A stretch of 64,000 nt of DNA from JACKII01 sp963807085. GTDB taxonomy: Bacteria > Pseudomonadota > Alphaproteobacteria > Bin95. Below are positions 25,695-36,007 of this stretch, piece after piece. The position numbers were made by a program, and so were the translations under genes. The notes under the pieces are model-generated. The model did no database searches, was not told the DNA's origin, and was given only the letters and a program-made list of their open reading frames with translations. How positions within the stretch are numbered: the first letter of the stretch is position 1; the number at the start of each line of letters is the position of its first letter. The stretch covers positions 62,001 to 126,000 of the forward strand of contig CAWEBB010000021.1 in NCBI GenBank assembly GCA_963807085.1, written 5' to 3'.

Positions 25695-28600
25695 TCAACT
25701 ACACCCAGTCGTGCTGCCACACGTGTCGCATTTCAGGCAGGTGCCGTTCCGCACGAGCGTGAAATTCCCGCATTCGGGGCAGTTGTCGCCTTCGTAGCCC
25801 TTCATCCGGGCTTCCTGCACCCGCGCGGCCCGCGCCGACGTGCCGGGGCTGACCAGATTGCCCCCGCCGCCGCTCTCATAGGCAACCGAAACGCTGGACT
25901 GGCTGGCGACGACGCCAATCGACCCGGCGCTCTCAAACGCTTCGACCGCCGCGTTCATCACCTCTTGCGCCTTCCGCACCTTGGGCGCGCTCAGCACATA
26001 GAGGTTGTCGCGCAGATAGCCCGCGCTCGCCAGGCGACGGGCGGCGTCCTGGTCTCCATCGCGGCGGTGCTTCCAGTCCTCGCCGACCAGCGCGCTTTCG
26101 TCCTCGCCCTCGCCGACACTGTCCGGACGGATATCCTCGGGCTCAACATGGGCCAGGTCGGCGCGGCCCAGATAGCTGATCGCCAGCTCGCGGAAGACAT
26201 AGTCCACCACGCTGGTCGCCATCTTGATCGCGTCGTTGCCCTCGACCATGCCGGAGGGTTCGAAGCGGGTGAAGGTGAAGGCCTCGACGAACTCCTCCAG
26301 CGGCACGCCGTATTGCAGGCCGATAGAAACGGCGATGGCGAAATTGTTCATCATCGCGCGGAAGGCGGCACCCTCCTTGTGCATGTCGATGAAGATCTCG
26401 CCCAGCTTGCCGTCTTCCCATTCGCCCGTGCGCAAGTAGACCTTGTGGCCGCCGACCACCGCCTTTTGCGTATAGCCCTTGCGACGGTCCGGCAGCTTCT
26501 CGCGTTTGACGATCGCCTTCTCGACGATGCGCTCAACCACGCGCTCGACCTTTTCGGACTGGCTGATGGAAACTTCCGCCTCTTCCACCACATCTTCCAG
26601 GAGCGAGGAGGAGAGCGGCTGCGACAGCTTGGAGCCGTCACGGTAGAGTGCGTTCGCCTTCAACCCCAACTTCCACGACAGCATGTAGGCGTCGGCGCAA
26701 TCCTCGACGCTGGCGCCGTTCGGCATGTTGATGGTCTTGGAGATCGCGCCCGAGATGAAAGGCTGTGCCGCCGCCAGCATACGGATATGCGCCTCGGCGT
26801 GCAGGTAACGAGTGCCCTCCCGGCCGCATCGGTTGGCGCAATCGAAGACGGGCAGGTGCTCGTCTTTCAGCTGCGGCGCGCCCTCGACCGTCATCGCGCC
26901 GCAGCAATATAGATTGGCCGCGCGGACCTCGTCGGCCGTGAAGCCCAGTGCGGCCAGCATGTCGAAGCCGAAATCGCTCAGTTGCGCATCGGTAAAGCCC
27001 AGCACGTCGCGGCAAAAATCTTCGCCGAGCGTGTACTTGTTGAACACGAACTTGATGTCGAACGCGCTCGGCAGCGCCGCCTCGACCGTCTCCAGCGCCT
27101 CGCGGCTGAAACCGCGGGCAAACAGGCTTTCGTGATTGATGCCGGGCGCGCCGCGCAAAGTGCCATGCCCGGTGGCGTAGGCCTGGATCGCGTCCATCTG
27201 GTCCCGGGTGTAGCCGAGCGCCTTCAGCGCCTCCGGCACCATGCGGTTGATGATCTTGAAATAGCCGCCGCCTGCTAGCTTCTTGAACTTCACCAGGGCG
27301 AAATCGGGCTCGATGCCGGTGGTGTCACAATCCATGACCAGGCCGATGGTGCCGGTGGGCGCGATCACGGTCGCTTGCGCGTTGCGGTAGCCGTGGCTTT
27401 CGCCCAGCGACAGCGCCTCGTCCCACGCCTGGGCGGCGCGCTCGGCCACGCCTTCGTAGGGAACCTGACCCGCTTCCAGCGGCAATGGCAGCACGCTCAG
27501 CGCCTCATAGCCGCCGGTCTCGCCATGGGCGGCCAGGCGGTGATTGCGGATCACACGCAGCATGTGCGCCGCGTTTTCTTGCCAGCGCGGGAACGGACCC
27601 AGTTCGCGCGCCATTTCTGCGGAGGTCGCATAGCTGACACCGGTCATCAGCGCGGTCAGCGCCGCGGCCGCGGCCCGGCCTTCCTCGCTGTCATAGCCGA
27701 TGCCGGAGGCCATCAGCAGCCCGCCGAGGTTGGCGTAGCCGAGTCCCAGCGTGCGGAAGTCATATGACCGGCGCGCGATCTCCGGCGAAGGGAACTGCGC
27801 CATCAGCACGCTGATCTCCAGCACCACGGTCCAGAGCCGGGTTGCGTGCACATAGGCCTCCACGTCGAACTGGCCTTCCCGGAAGAAGGCCTCGGACGCC
27901 AGGTTGATCGAGGCGAGATTGCAGGCCGTATCGTCAAGGAACATGTATTCCGAGCACGGATTACTCGCGTTGATCCGACCGGAGGCAGGGCAGGTGTGCC
28001 ATTCGTTGATGGTGGAGTCGAACTGCACGCCGGGGTCGGCGCTGGCCCAGGCGGCATAGCTGATCTGGTCCATCAGGTCGCGGGCGCGCAGTGTCTTGGC
28101 GATCTTGCCATCGCGGCGATTGGTAAGGTGCCAGTCCTTGTCCTCTGCCGCGGCTTGCAAAAAGTCGTTGGTCAGGCGCACCGAGTTGTTGGAATTCTGG
28201 CCGGAGACCGTCAGATAGGCTTCCGAATCCCAATCGGTGTCATAGGTCTCGAACGCCATATCCGTGAAGCCCTGGCGGGCCAACTGGATGGTGCGCTGCA
28301 CGTAGTTCTCGGCAATCTCCGCCTTGCGCGCCGCACGGATCGCGTTCGCCAGCGCCTTGTTGCGCCTGGGATCGAAGCGGGCATCAGGATCGCCCTCGCC
28401 TTGTTTTTCAAAAGGCACCTCGGCCTGGTCGTGACAGGCGCGCATGACGGCCTTCAGGTGCCGTTCGGCCAGCCTGGAGCCGGCGACCAGCGCCAGCACT
28501 TTCTGCTCTTCGATCACCTTCCAGTTGATGAAGTCTTCCACGTCCGGATGGTCGATGTCTCAGGCAGACCATCTTGGCCGCGCGCCGCGTGGTGCCGCCG

Positions 28601-29409
28601 GACTTGATCGAGCCCGCCGCCCGGTCGCCCACTTGCAGGAACGACATCAGGCCAGAGGATGCGCCGCCGCCGGACAGTTTCTCACCCTCGGCCCGCACGT
28701 TGGAGAAGTTGGTGCCGGTGCCGCTGCCATACTTGAACAGCCGCGCCTCGCGCACCCACAGGTCCATGATGCCGCCTTCGTTGACCAAATCGTCGCCGAC
28801 GCCCTGGATGAAACAGGCATGGGGCTGCGGACGCTCATAGGCGGACTCCGAGCGCTTCAGCTCGCCCGTTTCCGGGTCGACATAGAAGTGGCCCTGGCTC
28901 GGGCCGTCGATGCCATAGGCCCAGTGCAGGCCGGTGTTGAACCACTGCGGGCTGTTCGGCGCGGCCATTTGCATGGCAAGCATGTAGCGATGCTCGTCGA
29001 AGAAGGCGCTGCGCGTCTTCCTCCGAGTCGAAATAGCCGCCCTTCCAGCCCCAATAGGTCCAGGCACCGGCCAGCCGGTCGAACACCTGGCGCGAGTTCT
29101 CTCGCCGCCCGAGCGCTCGTCCTCGTTCATGCCGTCCATCTGGGCCACATCCGGCACGCAGCGCTGGATGAAGCAGGGCATGCCCTCCTCTTCGACCCGC
29201 TTCAGCGCCTTTGGCACGCCGGCCTTGCGGAAATATTTTTGCGCAATGATATCGACGGCCACCTGACTCCAATGCGCCGGCACTCGAATGTCGGCCGCCC
29301 GAAACACCACCGAGCCGTCGGGATTGACGATCTCGCTGCTGGCGGTGCGGAATTCAATCCGGTCGTACGGGTTTTGGCCGGAACGGGTGAAGCGGCGTTC
29401 GATATGCAT
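25695..29409 (-). CDS. nrdJ: class II (adenosylcobalamin-dependent) ribonucleotide reductase NrdJ (three frameshifts in assembly)
   Basis: Reduces ribonucleotides to deoxyribonucleotides with a B12 radical, so it needs no oxygen. From the ATG at 29409 come PHACFIQGVGDDLVNEGGIM, FKYGSGTGTNFSN and GGTTRRAAKMVC, then the active-site loop SNPCSEYMFLDDTACNLASI and a C-terminal zinc ribbon (CPECGNF and CLKCDTCGS). The protein crosses four frame segments: one base is missing near 29100, one is extra near 29010 (restores DARAFFDEH), and one T is extra near 28560 (restores VCLDIDHPD). After repair the length is 1,237 residues, normal for the long alphaproteobacterial form. No other RNR is in the window. 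Confidence 0.94.
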
Positions 29410-29462
29410 GGGACGGTCGCCCCCTTTATTGATTGAGTTATGGCTCTGCGGAAGGCCGGGTA

Positions 29463-29509
29463 ACGCTAGTACTGGTATCGCTCTCAGCCCTGAGGCCTAG
29501 ATCTGGTAG
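29463..29509 (-). promoter_or_regulatory. candidate tandem NrdR boxes upstream of nrdJ
   Basis: Two similar 16-bp dyads lie 54-100 bases before the nrdJ start. On the minus strand they read CTACCAGATCTAGGCC (29494-29509) and ATACCAGTACTAGCGT (29463-29478). Their cores ACCAG-AT/TA-CTAG match much of the NrdR consensus (ACAC-N8-GTGT with central AT). Their centres are exactly 31 bp apart, the three-turn spacing known for NrdR box pairs. NrdR represses ribonucleotide reductase genes when dATP is plentiful. The assignment is by pattern only. Confidence 0.55.
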
Positions 29510-29913
29510 CTTGCCGGACGAGCCGGTGTGTGTTCAACGAAAATCTTCTCTGCAGCCACAAGCTGCACGGCAGGGGCTCCCCCGGCCACAAGGGAATCTC
29601 CGGGATTCACAGATTATTTGCGGCCGCTATTCACATGATGTGGAGATCGGGGATGGCAGCGCCAAGAGCGCGCAATTCCGCGGCCGGTTGCCGAATCACT
29701 TTGTGCATTAGCTGTGGACGCTAGGGGAAAAGTTTTGTCGGCCAGCCAATTCCCGCGCCAAGGCCCGCTCCGAGTTTTCCGACCCGCCGTAAGTGCCGAC
29801 CGGCGACGAAAATGACAGCGCTTTCAGCGTTCCGACCTGCGCCTTCCGGAGCCTCATTGGCCGGCTAATCGTGCGTCGCAAGCCTCAGCCCGCAACTGCG
29901 GAACGTAGCCCTC

Positions 29914-30028
29914 TAGAGCAGATCTTGATCCATTTGGATCGGGTGAATTCTGCTCTAAATCCAAGAATTAGAGCATCTTACCCTCCAACTGATCGCTATA
30001 GCGATTCAATTTTCCGGGCGATGCTCTA
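29914..30028. repeat. tandem pair of related palindromic units (dispersed-repeat type)
   Basis: Unit one: TAGAGCAGA (29914-29922) inverted as TCTGCTCTA (29949-29957), with GATCC-ATTT-GGATC nested inside. Unit two: TAGAGCATC (29969-29977) inverted as GATGCTCTA (30020-30028), with a perfect 14-bp palindrome ATCGCTATAGCGAT (29992-30005) inside. The two units have the same outer word TAGAGCA. Such AGAGCA...TGCTCT hairpins are common as dispersed intergenic repeats in alphaproteobacteria. Confidence 0.65.
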
Positions 30029-30077
30029 GTGGGCTAGATGCAGATCGCGCGTTAAGCTGGCTGCCTATCCGCCGCCC

Positions 30078-31309
30078 TCAGTCCACCACCGCCTGGTAGG
30101 TCAGCACCTTCAACTCGCGCCGCAGCGGATAGCGGCTGGACGGCATGACCTGGGTCATGAATACGACCGCCATGTCCTCGGCCGGGTCGCACCAGAATGC
30201 GGTCGAGGCCGCGCCGCCCCAGGCGAACTCGCCGGCGGTGCCCATGATCTGCGCCTTGGCCGGGTCAAGCATGACGGAATAGCCCAGGCCGAAGCCGATG
30301 CCGTCGGTCGGGCTTTCGCTCCAGGTCGGTTGGCCCATGGACGCCATGTCGCCGCCCAGATGGTTCGCCGTCATCAGCTCCACCGTCTTGCGGCCGAGCA
30401 GGCGCACCCCGTCCAGCTCGCCCTTGTTCAGCATGAACCGGCAGAAGCGCATATAGTCTGCCGCCGTGCCGACCAGCCCGCCGCCGCCGCTCGCGACGGA
30501 CGGCATGGCGGTGTAGCGCGGGCTGTCCTGCGGGTCGTCGATCAGTTGCAGGCCACCTTCCGGCGTGGCGTTATAGTTGGCGGCGAAGCGGGCAAGCTTA
30601 TCCGGTGGCACGTAAAAATCCGTGTCCACCATGCCCAGCGGCTTGATCACCTCGTCGCGCAGGAATCGGCGAATGGGGTACCGCTGATCAATTCCACCAG
30701 ATAGCCCAGCACGTCGGTCGAGACCGAATAATTCCACTCGCTGCCGGGCTGGGCGATCAGCGGGCATCGCACCAGCTTCGCCGCCACGTCCGCCAGCGAC
30801 GAGCCGCTGCCCCAATTGAAGTCCACGCCGGTCTTACGGTACATGGCATCCACCAAATTGGATTCCATGAAGCCATATGTCAGGCCCGAGGTGTGGCTGA
30901 GCAGGTCGCGAAAGCTGATGTCGCGCATCGCCGGCTCGGTCGAGATCGAGCCGCGGCTGCCGCCGGTCATCACGCGCAAGCCGGCGAACTCCGGCGCAAA
31001 TTTCGTGATCGGGTCGTCCAGTTGAAAGCGCCCTTCCTCGTACAACATCATGATCGCCGTTGAGGTCAGGGGCTTGGTCATGGAGTAGATGCGGAAGATC
31101 GTGTCCAGCGCTGCCGCCACGCCGCGCTCCACATCGGCCATGCCCGAAACGCCGGCATGCACCACCTGGCCCCGGCGCATGACGGCGGTTAGCGCACAGG
31201 GCAGCTTGCCGGAGGCGACCCAGCGCTCGCGCCAAGTGTCTACCCGGTTCAGGCGTTCGGAACAGAGCCCGACGCTTTCGGGCGCGGCGGTGGTGACGAT
31301 GGCGGTCAT
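30078..31309 (-). CDS. serine hydrolase, beta-lactamase/EstB (S12) family (one frameshift)
   Basis: Class C beta-lactamase fold. The SxxK motif is SMTK (Ser76-Lys79). The tyrosine motif is YSVS (Tyr194), as in esterases of this family, in place of YxN. The N-terminal part (ATG 31309) ends in LISGTPFAD. The C-terminal part continues in another frame with FLRDEVIKPLGMVDTDFYVP to the stop at 30078. One T is missing (AA in the plus strand at 30664). Repaired length is about 410 residues. Probably a cytosolic esterase or amidase, since no signal peptide is seen. It is the last gene of the marR-VOC-hydrolase run. Confidence 0.87.
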
Positions 31310-31357
31310 GGGGCGGTTTCCTCGGCGAATGTTCGGGGCGGGCGGTGGATCTGTATC

Positions 31358-31840
31358 TCAGGCCGGTTTCGCGGCCTGCCAGTCGTCCAGATGGCGGCGC
31401 GCTTCGGTATAGTCCATGGCGCGGTCCGCCTCCTTCTTGGCCGTCAGTTCGATCACATAGCCGTCCGGGTCGCGGCAATAGATCGAGTCGATGAAGCCAT
31501 GGTCCGCGACGCCACGGGTTTCGATGCCCGCGGCCTTGCCCTTCTCGAACATGGCCATCATGTGCTCGTGCGTCACTTCCAGCGCGATATGCAGGTCGAA
31601 ATCGTGCTGCTCCTTGAATTCAAATGGCCGGTCCGGTGCCTCGAAAAAGGCCAGGAAAGAGCCGTCGCCCATCTCATAGAAAGAGTGTAGCACACCTGCC
31701 CCGCTGCCGGTGTCGATCTTGAAGGCGTTCGCGAGCGGCAGGCCGAGAAAGTCCTCGTAGAATTGGCGGGTTCGCTCCGAGTCGCTGCACCGGTAGGCAT
31801 TGTGGTGCAGGCCCTTCACGTTGATCTGCTGGTTCGGCAT
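31358..31840 (-). CDS. VOC (glyoxalase/bleomycin-resistance) family protein
   Basis: 160 residues with two beta-alpha-beta-beta-beta modules. GLHHNAYRCSDSERTRQFYEDFLG carries the first metal His (within residues 10-13), HDFDLHIALEVTHE the next and DPDGYVIELTA the closing Glu. The set fits a divalent-metal enzyme such as an extradiol dioxygenase or lyase, but the substrate is unknown. GGAG precedes the ATG. It lies 12 bases after marR and 48 before the serine hydrolase, so the three form an operon. Confidence 0.87.
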   Translation of the reverse strand: MPNQQINVKGLHHNAYRCSDSERTRQFYEDFLGLPLANAFKIDTGSGAGVLHSFYEMGDGSFLAFFEAPDRPFEFKEQHDFDLHIALEVTHEHMMAMFEKGKAAGIETRGVADHGFIDSIYCRDPDGYVIELTAKKEADRAMDYTEARRHLDDWQAAKPA

Positions 31841-31852
31841 GGGTTCAGGCTC

Positions 31853-32356
31853 CTAATGTTGTTGGCGTAGGGCTGCCGGTGGGGGCGATCGCGTCTTTAT
31901 CTCGTCACGGCCCTCCCCCGGTTCAATATTCGTGAACGCCAAGTCCGATACCGTCGCGAGTGCCGCAAGAATGGCGGTCCGTCGCTCGGCGGGCAATGCC
32001 AGAAAACGCTCAGCGAAGCGCTCGCCCAATGGCTCCGGCGCGGCGGCGAGCGATGCCACGGCATCCCGGGTCAAGCCCGTGTGCACCACCCGCCGGTCAA
32101 CGCTGGAGCGGTAGCGATGGATCAGACCCTTTGCCTCCAGCTTGTCCAGAATGCCCACCACCTGTGGCGGGCTCATGGCGGCGGCGTCTGCAATCGTCCG
32201 GCTCGTGACTTCGCCCAAGTCCTGGACGCATTGCAGCACGATCAGTTGCGGCAGCGTAAGACCCACCTCCCGGTCGATGCGCCGGGACTGGACGTCCATC
32301 AGGCGCGCGATTTGCCGGGCGGATAATACCAATTGACGAAGGTCGTCGGCGGACAA
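31853..32356 (-). CDS. MarR-family transcriptional regulator
   Basis: 167-residue winged-helix repressor, with LTLPQLIVLQCVQDLGEVTS, SPPQVVGILDKLEAKGLI (recognition helix) and SSVDRRVVHTGLT (wing). The frame is open to 32416, but that region contains a dyad operator. I choose the TTG at 32356 because GGAG lies nine bases upstream and the start then falls just after the dyad. It is divergent from the NAGGN operon and heads the VOC/hydrolase operon, which it most likely autoregulates. The ligand is unknown. The C-terminal tail is basic and Pro-rich. Confidence 0.87.
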   Translation of the reverse strand: MSADDLRQLVLSARQIARLMDVQSRRIDREVGLTLPQLIVLQCVQDLGEVTSRTIADAAAMSPPQVVGILDKLEAKGLIHRYRSSVDRRVVHTGLTRDAVASLAAAPEPLGERFAERFLALPAERRTAILAALATVSDLAFTNIEPGEGRDEIKTRSPPPAALRQQH

Positions 32357-32374
32357 GACAAAGGGCTCCAGTTG

Positions 32375-32393
32375 AACCTTAATCGTTAAGGTT
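32375..32393. promoter_or_regulatory. 19-bp dyad, likely MarR operator
   Basis: AACCTTAATCGTTAAGGTT is a perfect 8-bp inverted repeat with a 3-bp centre. It lies 18 bases upstream of the marR start and 46 bases before asnO, in the only gap between the two divergent operons. Size and AT-rich form fit MarR-type operators. From here the protein could repress itself and also influence the NAGGN genes. Confidence 0.7.
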
Positions 32394-32439
32394 ATAACTA
32401 TTGTGCCAGAAATCAATGATGCCGGAGAATTGAGACCCG

Positions 32440-34215
32440 ATGTGCGGAATTTGCGGTGAAATCGTGTTCGACGGCGGCTTGGCGTCCGGCGGTCGCATCG
32501 AGCGGATGATGGACGCGATGGCGCCGCGAGGGCCCGACGGGGCAGGCATTATCCTGCGCGGCCCCGTCGGCTTCGGCCACCGCCGACTGAAGATCATCGA
32601 TCTGTCGGAAGCCGCGGCGCAACCGTTTACAGATACGGCGTTAGGGCTGACCATCGCCTTCAATGGCTGCATCTACAATTACCCCGCATTGCGCAAGGAG
32701 TTGATGGGGCTCGGCCACCGCTTCGCCTCCACCAGCGACACGGAGGTTGTCCTGAAGGCGTGGGCTGAATGGGGACCGGCCGCCGTGGACCGGTTCCATG
32801 GTATGTTCGCGTTCGCGCTGCATGACCGCCAGACCGGCCGCACGGCATTCGTGCGCGACCGCTTCGGCATCAAGCCGCTTTATTTCGCCGAGGCCGGCAA
32901 GACCCTGCGCTTCGCCTCCACCCTGCCGGCGCTGCTGACGGCGGGCGGCGTCGATACCAGCATCGACCGGGTGGCGCTGCACCACTACATGACTTGGCAT
33001 GCCGTCGTGCCCGCACCGCGCACCATACTGAACGGTGTGCGCAAGCTGCCCGCCGCCACCATCCGCATGGTGGAGGCCGATGGCTCGCACACGGACACCG
33101 TCTACTGGAAGCCCAGCTTCGAGCGCAGCGTCGAGGACGCGGAGCGCCCGTTTGAGGAATGGCGCGACCGGGTGCTGGAATCTTTGCGTACCGCCGTCCG
33201 CCGCCGCATGGTGGCCGACGTGCCAGTGGGCGTCCTGCTCTCGGGCGGGGTCGATTCCAGCCTGATCGTCGGCCTGCTGGCGGAGGAAGGACAGCATGAA
33301 CTCGCGACATACTCCATCGGTTTCGAGGCGGCCTATGGCGAAAGCGGCGACGAATTTAAGTATTCCGACCTGATCGCCGGGCATTATGGCACCAACCATC
33401 ACAAGATCATGATCCCGTCGGAGGAAATGCGGGAGAACCTGCCCCACGCCATCCGGGCGATGTCGGAGCCGATGGTCTCCTATGACAATATCGGCTTCTT
33501 CCTGCTCTCGCGTGAGGTAGCGAAAACCATCAAGGTTGTGCAGTCCGGCCAAGGCGCGGACGAAGTTTTCGGCGGCTATCACTGGTATCCGCCGCTGACG
33601 AACAGCAATGCCGCGGTCGGCGACTATGCAGCCCACTTTTTCGACCGCAGCCACGGGAAGCTGGCGGGCCACCTGCACCCCGCCTATCTGGCCGACCGGG
33701 ATGAAAGTCTGGCCTTCGTCGAGGAGCATTTCGCCCGACCCGGCGCGGACGATCCGGTGGACAAGGCGCTGCGGCTTGATACCAACGTCATGCTGGTGGA
33801 CGACCCGGTGAAGCGCGTCGACAACATGACCATGGCCTGGGGTCTTGAGGCGCGGGTGCCGTTCCTGGACCACGAACTGGTCGAACTGGCCGGCCGCATT
33901 CCCGCAGAACACAAGCTGGCGCACGAGGGCAAGGGCGTTCTGAAAGAGGCTGCGCGTCTGGTGGTGCCGCCAGCCGTGATCGACCGGCCAAAGGGATATT
34001 TCCCGGTTCCTGCTTTGAAATACATCGAAGGCCCCTATCTGGACATGGTAAGGGACGCATTGAGCAGTGCGGCGGCGCGCGAGCGAGGCTTGTTCCAGGA
34101 TCAGTACCTCGAGGGCCTGTTTGCGGCACCGACCGAGCATATCACGCCGCTGCGCGGCTCCGAGCTCTGGCAGGCCTCGTTGCTGGAGATGTGGCTCCAG
34201 ACCCTGAACATCTGA
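32440..34215 (+). CDS. asnO: N-acetylglutaminylglutamine amidotransferase (AsnO)
   Basis: 591 residues, asparagine-synthetase-like. Class II glutamine amidotransferase domain with Cys2 nucleophile (MCGICGEI), then an ATP-pyrophosphatase domain with SGGVDSS. In the NAGGN pathway it amidates N-acetylglutaminylglutamine to the osmolyte NAGGN. The TIGR03104 subfamily is known by its fixed neighbours, the acetyltransferase/ligase and M42 peptidase that follow here. The ATG has GGAGAA upstream. Regulated expression by salt is known in Sinorhizobium. Here only the upstream MarR-type dyad is visible. Confidence 0.94.
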   Translation: MCGICGEIVFDGGLASGGRIERMMDAMAPRGPDGAGIILRGPVGFGHRRLKIIDLSEAAAQPFTDTALGLTIAFNGCIYNYPALRKELMGLGHRFASTSDTEVVLKAWAEWGPAAVDRFHGMFAFALHDRQTGRTAFVRDRFGIKPLYFAEAGKTLRFASTLPALLTAGGVDTSIDRVALHHYMTWHAVVPAPRTILNGVRKLPAATIRMVEADGSHTDTVYWKPSFERSVEDAERPFEEWRDRVLESLRTAVRRRMVADVPVGVLLSGGVDSSLIVGLLAEEGQHELATYSIGFEAAYGESGDEFKYSDLIAGHYGTNHHKIMIPSEEMRENLPHAIRAMSEPMVSYDNIGFFLLSREVAKTIKVVQSGQGADEVFGGYHWYPPLTNSNAAVGDYAAHFFDRSHGKLAGHLHPAYLADRDESLAFVEEHFARPGADDPVDKALRLDTNVMLVDDPVKRVDNMTMAWGLEARVPFLDHELVELAGRIPAEHKLAHEGKGVLKEAARLVVPPAVIDRPKGYFPVPALKYIEGPYLDMVRDALSSAAARERGLFQDQYLEGLFAAPTEHITPLRGSELWQASLLEMWLQTLNI

Positions 34216-34228
34216 CAGGAGCCGGCCA

Positions 34229-36007
34229 TTGTCCGATCATAGTCATCATCGCCGCCGCACCGCGGGCGAACATCGCCTGCTGCGGATGCGTGAACAGGGC
34301 ATGCGGCCCCCCATTGGCTCTAGTCATGAACGGGACGCGCGCGCCTCCATCGATTGCGGATGGGGTCGCCTGATTTTTGCCAACACCTTCGACACGCCGG
34401 AGGAACTGGCGGACACCATCCGCGCGGAAGGCCCCGACCGGCGCGATATCGCTTTTTATGTGCGGGATCCGCATGTAGCCGTAGCAGCCGCGCCGCTGGA
34501 GCTGTTCCTGGACCCGTCGCATACCTACCGGCTCAACCTGTCGACTTATCGCCCCTCGCGGCGCCCGCCCCGCGGCTTCTTCGTCCGTCGTCTGTCCACC
34601 CAAAGGGATGCGGAGGCCGTCAATATCATCTATGCCGCCCGCGACATGGTGCCGGTGCCGCCGGATTTCTTCTGGGCCCGGCGCGACGCGCGGGCGCTGG
34701 TTGTGCTGGTCGCGGAAGACAGCGAGACCGGCGCAATTGTGGGCTCCGTCATGGGCGTGGACCACAGGCGCGCCTTCGACGACCCGGAGCGCGGCTCCTC
34801 GCTCTGGTGTCTGGCGGTGTCGCCGCAGGCGCCGCACAGCGGCATCGGCGAAGCGCTGGTGCGCCGGCTCGCGGAGCATTTCAAGACACGCCAAGCCGCC
34901 TACATGGATCTGTCCGTATTTCACGATAACGAACAGGCCATCGCGCTCTATGAAAAACTGGGCTTCCGGCGGGTGCCCGTGTTCGCGATCAAACGCAAGA
35001 ACCCTATCAACGAACCGCTCTACGCCGGCCCGGCCACCGACCAGGGACTGAACCCTTACGCAAAGATCATCGTCGACGAGGCCCGCCGGCGCGGCATCTT
35101 TGTCGAGGTGCTGGACGCCGCGGGCGGGTTTTTTCAACTGACGTTCGGCGGGCGTTCGGTGCGCTGCCGGGAGTCGTTGAGCGAATTCACCACCGCCGTC
35201 GCCATGTCAATTTGCGACGACAAGGCCGCCGCCAGACGCATTGTTGAAAGCGCCGGCGTTCAGATACCGGCGCAGATCTCGGCAGGAGACCGTAGCGGCT
35301 GGGCCGAGTTTCTCGCCGAACATGGTTCCGTGGTCGTGAAACCGGCACGGGGAGAACAGGGCCGCGGCATTTCCATCGGCCTCACAACCGTCGATGAGGT
35401 GGCGGAGGCCGTAGAGCAGGCCCGGGCCGTTTCTCATGAGGTCTTGATCGAGGAGGAATTCAAGGGCGAAGACCTGCGCCTGGTGGTAATTGACTATAAG
35501 GTTATCGCCGCCGCCACCCGCCGATCCGCGCGGGTTATTGGCGACGGCCGCACGAGCATCGCCGACCTGATCGAAAAGCAAAGCCGCCGCCGGTCCGCCG
35601 CCACCGGCGGTGAATCCCATATACCCATCGACGCGGAGACCGAACGTTGTCTGGCGGAACAAGGCTATGCACTCGACTCGGTTTTGCCGGCAGGCAAGGA
35701 CATCGCCGTCCGCAAGACCGCAAATCTGCATACCGGCGGCACCATCCACGACGTGACCGACATGGTGCATCCGCGGCTCGCCGAAGCGGCCGTCGCGGCC
35801 GCCAGCGCCATCGCGATTCCCGTCACAGGCATCGATTTGATGGTGAAAGACCCGACCCTGCCCGATTATGTCTTCATCGAAGCGAACGAACGGCCGGGCC
35901 TCGCAAACCATGAACCCCAGCCAACGGCCGAGCGTTTTGTCGATTTGTTGTTCCCGCTTTCCATTCCGCAAGCTGCCCGTACTATCCGGCAGAGGAGCCC
36001 TGCCTGA
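34229..36007 (+). CDS. ngg: N-acetylglutaminylglutamine synthetase (GNAT plus ATP-grasp)
   Basis: About 592 residues from a TTG at 34229 with AGGAG seven bases upstream. A GNAT acetyltransferase domain (about 115-260: SSLWCLAVSPQAPHSGIGEA, LFRR-type end) is fused to an ATP-grasp ligase resembling cyanophycin/glutathione synthetases (about 290-585: VVKPARGEQGRGISIGL, VLIEEEFKGEDLRLVVID, FIEANERPGL). It acetylates glutamine and joins it to a second glutamine. It follows asnO after 13 bases and overlaps the next gene by TGATG, a tight operon. Confidence 0.94.
   Translation: MSDHSHHRRRTAGEHRLLRMREQGMRPPIGSSHERDARASIDCGWGRLIFANTFDTPEELADTIRAEGPDRRDIAFYVRDPHVAVAAAPLELFLDPSHTYRLNLSTYRPSRRPPRGFFVRRLSTQRDAEAVNIIYAARDMVPVPPDFFWARRDARALVVLVAEDSETGAIVGSVMGVDHRRAFDDPERGSSLWCLAVSPQAPHSGIGEALVRRLAEHFKTRQAAYMDLSVFHDNEQAIALYEKLGFRRVPVFAIKRKNPINEPLYAGPATDQGLNPYAKIIVDEARRRGIFVEVLDAAGGFFQLTFGGRSVRCRESLSEFTTAVAMSICDDKAAARRIVESAGVQIPAQISAGDRSGWAEFLAEHGSVVVKPARGEQGRGISIGLTTVDEVAEAVEQARAVSHEVLIEEEFKGEDLRLVVIDYKVIAAATRRSARVIGDGRTSIADLIEKQSRRRSAATGGESHIPIDAETERCLAEQGYALDSVLPAGKDIAVRKTANLHTGGTIHDVTDMVHPRLAEAAVAAASAIAIPVTGIDLMVKDPTLPDYVFIEANERPGLANHEPQPTAERFVDLLFPLSIPQAARTIRQRSPA

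Larger units (their letters stand above)
29410..30077. other. 670-base intergenic region between nrdJ and the serine hydrolase
   Basis: Holds the nrdJ control region (NrdR-like boxes at 29463-29509) and a paired palindromic element at 29914-30028. Open frames here are short and shadow-like. I looked for a cobalamin riboswitch (B12 box) before nrdJ and saw none. No tRNA was seen. Confidence 0.5.

Noticed and set aside
29410..29913. cobalamin riboswitch upstream of nrdJ
   Set aside because: No B12 box or matching stem was recognised. Such riboswitches usually control B12-independent alternatives and not nrdJ itself.
32641..34140. 499-codon minus-strand frame over asnO
   Set aside because: Shadow of a gene with a complete glutamine amidotransferase and PP-loop signature.
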